From positions 1-10,944 of the forward strand of contig JAFPAS010000157.1 in assembly GCA_017424205.1 (NCBI GenBank): 10,944 nucleotides of DNA. Reading direction: 5' to 3'. The notes below the pieces were generated by a model. The model ran no database searches. It had not been told where the DNA came from and saw only the letters and a program-made list of their open reading frames with translations. Source of the DNA: Prevotella sp. GTDB taxonomy: Bacteria; Bacteroidota; Bacteroidia; Bacteroidales; Bacteroidaceae. The position numbers and the translations under genes were made by a program. This document shows, piece after piece, positions 7,301 to 10,944 of the stretch (positions within the stretch are counted from its first letter, which is position 1; every line of letters begins with the position of its first letter).

Positions 7301-7945
7301 TTACTTAATGCCAGCTGCATTGAGAAGAAGTTGGTCATCTTCGTTAATCTGGTCAATAACGTACTTACCGATTGCACAAATTTGCATTTCATCAAGAGCG
7401 TCTACAAGGTTCTTGTATGACGCAGTGTCCATTGCTTTGATGATGATAGTCAGAGGAGGAACCTTACCTGTCTCAAGCTCACCCTTCTTGATTTTCTCCA
7501 AACGAGCGTTGTAGATAGAGTCTGTCATAGTCTTATCCTTAGCTCTTTCAGCGTCAAGAAGTGCTTTTGAAGCCTTGATGTTCTTTACAGGTGTGTAACC
7601 TTCTTCTGTCTTGTGGTTGATGAGGACGTCACGGATACCTTCAGCACCCCATGTTGACTTCTTTACACATGTAGGATCTTCGTAATTAGGAATACCCTTA
7701 ACGTAGTAAATAGCGTCGTTACCAGCAAGATAGAGAGTAATAGTCTGTGACTCCTTAGTAGCGCCACGGTCCTGCTCCTGTACATTCTTATCGTTACTTG
7801 GCATCGTCAGCTGCATAGACTGAGGCTTGCTCAGCGATGTACACAGCATGAAGAAAGTGATAAGAAGCATCATCATATCCACCATCGGGGTGAAGTCGAC
7901 ACGAGTATCGGCTTTTTTCTGTCTAGTGCCTTTTTTCTTTGCCAT
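7301..7945 (-). CDS. exbD: ExbD-type biopolymer transport protein, second copy
   Basis: This 214-residue inner-membrane protein has a basic start (MAKKKGTRQKKADTRVDF), a single membrane helix (about 20-36, PMVDMMMLLITFFMLCT) and a periplasmic domain. Asp23 in TPMVDMMM corresponds to the proton-carrying aspartate of ExbD. The protein is much longer than the roughly 140 residues of E. coli ExbD; a periplasmic insertion (about 85-165) contains charged helical sequence and two of the protein's Cys residues (Cys93 in PTCVKK lies here, Cys190 beyond it). A final ExbD-like segment, TIIIKAMDTASYKNLVDALDEM, is recognisable. Its start lies 2 bases after the stop of the upstream exbD, implying translational coupling. 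It presumably joins the other ExbD within the ExbB pentamer; whether the pair forms a heterodimer is inference. Confidence 0.92.
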   Translation of the reverse strand: MAKKKGTRQKKADTRVDFTPMVDMMMLLITFFMLCTSLSKPQSMQLTMPSNDKNVQEQDRGATKESQTITLYLAGNDAIYYVKGIPNYEDPTCVKKSTWGAEGIRDVLINHKTEEGYTPVKNIKASKALLDAERAKDKTMTDSIYNARLEKIKKGELETGKVPPLTIIIKAMDTASYKNLVDALDEMQICAIGKYVIDQINEDDQLLLNAAGIK

Positions 7946-7947
7946 AA

Positions 7948-8568
7948 TTATTCACCCTCCTTCTTTAACGATGTTATAAGATAGTAACGGTTCTCACTCA
8001 TGTCCTGAAGTTCAGACATCATCTTCTTCACAACTTTGTATGGAGTAGCGGCATCAGCCTTGATTGCAACCTTCATGTCAGATCCGAAAGAAGCGTCGCG
8101 AGCTGCCTTTACCCAAAGCTGGAATTCACTCATGCCTCCGTTGATACTGTCTGTAGGGATACCCATAGACATCTGCTTGTTGTTGATTTCAGATGCTTCA
8201 AGCTTGAGTACGTTAGACATTTCATCAACAGGTGCTCCGAAAGATGCGAGGGCAACGAAATTCTTCTCCTGAAGTGGAACAAGGTTAAGATTAGGATAAT
8301 TTGCCTTGAAATTGTTAAGCATTTCCTGCATGTATCCTGGCTTGTCCAATCCGATGAAGATTTTGCCTTCTTTGTCTACTAATATTTGTAGAACTTCAGT
8401 CTCTGGAACTTTGATCTCCGAAACAGATCCTGGCGTATTGACCTTCACAGCCTCGTTCTTCACGAATGTAGATGTAAGCATGAAGAATGTGAGGAGGAGG
8501 ACCATGACGTCAGACATCGGAGTCATATCGATCCAGGTGTCGGCTTTTTTAATTTTTACTTTACCCAT
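7948..8568 (-). CDS. exbD: ExbD-type biopolymer transport protein, first copy
   Basis: This 206-residue protein has the ExbD plan: a short basic cytoplasmic start (MGKVKIKKADTWIDM), one membrane helix (about 17-34) and a periplasmic domain. Asp20 in TPMSDVMVLLLTFFM is the expected proton-path residue. The periplasmic part has a typical beginning (VKVNTPGS, VLQILVDKEGKIFIGLD) and end (MKVAIKADAATPYKVVKKMM), but an added stretch of about 60 residues (100-160) lies between, absent from E. coli ExbD. It differs substantially from the second copy outside the membrane helix, so the two are old paralogues rather than a recent duplication. It starts 33 bases after exbB, within the same transcript. 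Confidence 0.92.
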   Translation of the reverse strand: MGKVKIKKADTWIDMTPMSDVMVLLLTFFMLTSTFVKNEAVKVNTPGSVSEIKVPETEVLQILVDKEGKIFIGLDKPGYMQEMLNNFKANYPNLNLVPLQEKNFVALASFGAPVDEMSNVLKLEASEINNKQMSMGIPTDSINGGMSEFQLWVKAARDASFGSDMKVAIKADAATPYKVVKKMMSELQDMSENRYYLITSLKKEGE

Positions 8569-8601
8569 AGCGATAATAGTATTAAAGGGTTAGTAAAAAG
8601 A

Positions 8602-9438
8602 TTAAGCCTCTTCTGTGTGGTTAGCCTCGTATGTCTTAGCAATTGTGTAACCAACCTCGTCAAGAGCGTAAGTAAGCTTATCGATCTTGTTTGAGTAGAA
8701 GTTATAAGCGATAACAGCAACCCAAGATGTCAAGATACCAGATGCTGTGTTAACGAGGGCCTCAGAGATACCTGTAGAGAGCTCGAGAGAGTCACCACCA
8801 CCACCTGCTGCGAGGGCTGCGAATGACTTGATCATACCTACTACAGTACCGAAGAGAGCTGTAAGAGTACCAAGAGTTACGAGAGTAGCGATGATTGGCA
8901 TGTTCATCTGAAGAGTTGGCATTTCGAGCTGAACTGCCTCTTCGTGAGCCTGCTGAATCTTAGCAACCTTCTGCTCTTTCTTAAGACCTGCTGCACCTTC
9001 CATCTCAGCGTAAGCCTTGAGAGAAGCTGTAACAACGTTACCTACAACACCCTGCTGCTTGTCGCAAAGCTGCTGAGCCTTAGCGAAGTCGCCAGCTGTA
9101 ACTGCAGCCTTGATATCGCGAACGAAACGGCCGAGCTTACCCTTACCGTTAGCTGTGCTGAGAGCGAGAGCACGCTCAACAGAGAGAGCGATAACAGTGA
9201 AGAGGAGAGTGATAATAACAGGAACGACCATACCACCTTTGTAGATAGTACCGAGGAGGTTACCTGGAAGTGGATGACCGCTGTTGTCGCCACCCTGGAA
9301 GTTAGATGGGTTACCGAGCACGTACTCGAAGAATGCTACACCTGCGATACCGCAGATTACGATAATCCAAATTGCGTTACGAACACCCTGGAAGCCCTGC
9401 TTTTTCTTTGCTGGGGCTGGTTTCTGTGAATTTGCCAT
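8602..9438 (-). CDS. exbB: ExbB-type proton channel protein (MotA/TolQ/ExbB family)
   Basis: ExbB forms the pentameric inner-membrane channel that, with ExbD, converts proton flow into motion of TonB. The 278-residue product has an extra N-terminal membrane segment (about 21-40, NAIWIIVICGIAGVAFFEYV) preceded by a Lys/Pro/Ala-rich tail, then three family helices at about 69-88, 180-205 and 226-248. Family motifs are LFGTVVGMIKSF (195-206) and ISEALVNTASGI (224-235), with Thr198 and Thr231 in the places of the pore threonines. A glycine run AGGGGDS (211-217) lies between the last two helices, and a long cytoplasmic helical region fills 90-178. The four-helix form is usual in Bacteroidota. It is the first gene of the block, with a promoter motif about 140 bases upstream. 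Confidence 0.93.
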   Translation of the reverse strand: MANSQKPAPAKKKQGFQGVRNAIWIIVICGIAGVAFFEYVLGNPSNFQGGDNSGHPLPGNLLGTIYKGGMVVPVIITLLFTVIALSVERALALSTANGKGKLGRFVRDIKAAVTAGDFAKAQQLCDKQQGVVGNVVTASLKAYAEMEGAAGLKKEQKVAKIQQAHEEAVQLEMPTLQMNMPIIATLVTLGTLTALFGTVVGMIKSFAALAAGGGGDSLELSTGISEALVNTASGILTSWVAVIAYNFYSNKIDKLTYALDEVGYTIAKTYEANHTEEA

Positions 9439-9577
9439 AATGTTTTTTTAGATTTAGTTATTAAAAAATTAAAATAATAATAATCTCGTTTTGTGGTTAA
9501 AAGACAAGCCGAAGAAAATCAGATGTCTATATGTTTATCTTCTCCTGACTATAAGGCGCTTTTCGTGGTTTCACACG

Positions 9578-9585
9578 CAAAGATA
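9578..9585 (-). promoter_or_regulatory. Putative Bacteroidota -7 promoter element for the exbB block
   Basis: The minus strand reads TATCTTTG, an exact TAnnTTTG match, followed by CGTGTG. It lies about 140 bases upstream of the exbB start, giving a leader of about 130 bases that is AT-rich near the start codon (a run of T, A and TTA at 9440-9482). A standard -33 TTTG is not evident. A 14-base element shared with the aminotransferase promoter lies just upstream, at 9590-9603. Confidence 0.55.
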
Positions 9586-9587
9586 AG

Positions 9588-9595
9588 TAATTTTG
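9588..9595 (+). promoter_or_regulatory. Opposite-facing -7-like element next to the exbB promoter
   Basis: The plus strand reads TAATTTTG, another exact TAnnTTTG match, two bases away from the minus-strand element. The pair sits within an imperfect inverted repeat whose ends are GCAAA (9577-9581) and TTTGC (9592-9596). If used, transcription would run rightward, antisense to the 3' end of the aminotransferase gene. This may simply be a consequence of the symmetric sequence. Confidence 0.25.
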
Positions 9596-9664
9596 CCGAA
9601 TAATAGGTGCTATTAATGTTTTTTAACCTTGAATTTGTGTAAATTTATTTATTTTGGTTGCATT

Positions 9665-10858
9665 TCAACTGAGAAGCGCCAATGCTTCTTTTATACGTCG
9701 CATAGCCTCGCATATATTTTCGTCGCTTGTAGCATAGCTCATTCTGAAGCACTCTGGCGAACCGAAGGCGTCGCCTGCAACAGTAGCAACATGTGCATGT
9801 TCAAGGATGAAAAGAGCAAGGTCAGTAGATGTATTTATCTTCTGTCCGTTGTATTCTTTTCCGAAGAAAGAAGAACATTTAGGGAAGAGGTAGAATGCTC
9901 CCTGAGGGTTGTTAACTTCGAGACCAGGAATTTCCTTTGCCAGTTCGACAATGAGGTTCTTGCGTCTTTCGAATGCCACTCTCATGTCCTCTACACACTG
10001 CTGGTCGCCAGCAAAAGCTGCCTCGGCTGCTTTCTGTGAAACAGAGCAAGGTCCAGAAGTGTATTGTCCCTGCAGTTTGTTGCATCCTTTGACAATCCAT
10101 TCAGGAGCGGCGATGAAGCCAATTCTCCATCCTGTCATAGCATAAGCTTTTGAAACACCGTTGATAATTACCACACGGTCCTTTATGTCGTCAAACATTG
10201 CCATTGATGCATGTTCGCCGATATAGTTGATGTGCTCGTATATTTCGTCAGCTATAACAATTACGTTCTCATGCTTGAGCAGCACGTTCTTCAGCGCCTC
10301 AAGTTCATCCTTGCTGTATACAGAACCTGTTGGGTTAGAAGGTGAGCAGAGAATGATTGCGCGTGTTTTCGGAGTTATAGCCTGCTCGAGCTGCTCTGGT
10401 GTGATCTTGAAGTCCTGCTCAATTGGCGCATCAATATATACAGGCGTGCCTTCTGCGAGCAATACCATCTGCGGATAGCTCACCCAGTATGGAGCAGGGA
10501 TGATCACTTCGTCTCCAGCATTCACAATAGCCATGATGGCATTGCAGACAGACTGCTTAGCTCCGTTTGAGCATAGAATCTGACTTGGCGCATAGTCCAA
10601 GCCATTTTCGTTCTTCAGTTTGTCAACAATTGCTTTCTTCAGTTCTGGATATCCTGGCACAGGGCTGTATCTGCTCCAGTTCTCTTCAACAGCTTTTATT
10701 GCGGCTTTTTTGATATGGTCAGGAGTATTAAAATCTGGTTCTCCTACACTAAGATTTATTACGTCGATGCCTTGGGCTTTCATTTCAGAACTCTTCTGTG
10801 ACATAGCCAGTGTTGCTGACGGTGACAGGCGGTTCAATCGGTCAGATAGATTATACAT
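9665..10858 (-). CDS. aspC: PLP-dependent aminotransferase, aspartate aminotransferase type
   Basis: This 397-residue enzyme belongs to class I/II aminotransferases, subgroup Ib, and most likely interconverts aspartate and 2-oxoglutarate with oxaloacetate and glutamate in the cytoplasm. Key features: INLSVGEPDFNTPDHI (34-49), the PLP phosphate region SNGAKQSV (97-104), the stacking aromatic in PYWVSYP (123-129), CSPSNPTG (171-178) with Asn175, IADEIYEH (202-209) with Asp204 and Tyr207, Lys237 in NGVSKAYAMTGWRIGF as the Schiff-base lysine with Arg245 following, and Arg372 in FRMSYA for binding the substrate carboxylate. All catalytic residues are present. The length is normal for the family. 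Substrate preference cannot be fixed from sequence alone; some relatives also use aromatic amino acids or prephenate. The start (MYNLSDRLNRLSPSAT) is standard and only about 25 bases from the promoter motif. Confidence 0.9.
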   Translation of the reverse strand: MYNLSDRLNRLSPSATLAMSQKSSEMKAQGIDVINLSVGEPDFNTPDHIKKAAIKAVEENWSRYSPVPGYPELKKAIVDKLKNENGLDYAPSQILCSNGAKQSVCNAIMAIVNAGDEVIIPAPYWVSYPQMVLLAEGTPVYIDAPIEQDFKITPEQLEQAITPKTRAIILCSPSNPTGSVYSKDELEALKNVLLKHENVIVIADEIYEHINYIGEHASMAMFDDIKDRVVIINGVSKAYAMTGWRIGFIAAPEWIVKGCNKLQGQYTSGPCSVSQKAAEAAFAGDQQCVEDMRVAFERRKNLIVELAKEIPGLEVNNPQGAFYLFPKCSSFFGKEYNGQKINTSTDLALFILEHAHVATVAGDAFGSPECFRMSYATSDENICEAMRRIKEALALLS

Positions 10859-10884
10859 ATTAGTTATATTTTGTATGTTCCGTG

Positions 10885-10892
10885 CAAAATTA
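10885..10892 (-). promoter_or_regulatory. Putative Bacteroidota -7 promoter element for the aminotransferase gene
   Basis: The minus strand reads TAATTTTG followed by CACGG, an exact TAnnTTTG match. It ends 26 bases before the ATG, implying a short leader of about 20 bases. The DNA upstream to the window end is AT-rich and includes a 14-base element (10906-10919) shared with the exbB promoter region. Confidence 0.6.
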
Positions 10893-10944
10893 CTTAATTT
10901 TATTGATTTTTCCGAATAAATGAATCAATATTTTCTTTCTTAAC

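Noticed and set aside
8944..9429. A 161-residue open frame on the plus strand, and an 83-residue one on the minus strand at 9042-9293
   Set aside because: Both overlap exbB in other frames and have low-complexity Ser/Leu-rich composition, a result of the biased codons of exbB.
1..10944. CRISPR arrays, tRNA or rRNA genes, insertion sequences, prophage or defence genes
   Set aside because: No regularly spaced direct repeats, tRNA-like cloverleaf with a CCA or T-loop motif, transposase, integrase or nuclease domains were seen on either strand.

Overview
The window looks like chromosomal DNA of a Bacteroidota bacterium, most likely Prevotella or a close relative. Three things point there. Three upstream regions carry the Bacteroidota-type -7 promoter motif TAnnTTTG. 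The TonB system genes have the order and architecture typical of that phylum: an ExbB with an extra N-terminal membrane segment, two consecutive ExbD genes, and a TonB followed by a PstS-like lipoprotein and a TPR protein. The formate-tetrahydrofolate ligase and aminotransferase also resemble Bacteroidales versions. This assignment rests on recognition, not on a database search. All ten genes found are on the minus strand, so transcription runs from high to low coordinates.

Layout, in transcription order. A class I aminotransferase of the aspartate aminotransferase type (9665-10858) has its own promoter just upstream. After about 226 bases with a promoter and long leader comes a tight block: exbB (8602-9438), exbD (7948-8568), a second exbD (7301-7945) and tonB (6424-7254). 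A 174-base spacer rich in inverted repeats separates tonB from a PstS-like substrate-binding lipoprotein (5269-6249) and an exported TPR protein (3741-5180). A strong hairpin at 3589-3617 closes this block. Then come tadA, the tRNA-Arg wobble adenosine deaminase (3054-3497), and an AT-rich gene for a pRiA4b ORF-3-like protein of unknown function (1970-2932). A GC-rich structured intergenic island (about 1800-1957) follows, then an AT-rich stretch with the promoter of fhs. The fhs gene (formate-tetrahydrofolate ligase) runs off the left edge and lacks only its last few tens of residues.

How the genes fit together. ExbB, the two ExbD proteins and TonB form the proton-driven motor that energises TonB-dependent outer-membrane transporters. 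The PstS-like lipoprotein and TPR protein downstream are exported, and their position suggests they work with or maintain this machinery. No phosphate permease genes (pstC, pstA, pstB) are present, and the usual phosphate-binding SGT-type motif is not evident, so a classical phosphate-uptake role is doubtful. fhs, tadA and the aminotransferase are ordinary housekeeping genes.

I do not see a clear-cut new defence or mobile system. The most interesting leads are the exbB-exbD-exbD-tonB-PstS-TPR block with its structured internal spacer, the structured intergenic island, an unusual internal deletion in fhs, and a shared 14-base element upstream of the exbB and aminotransferase promoters.
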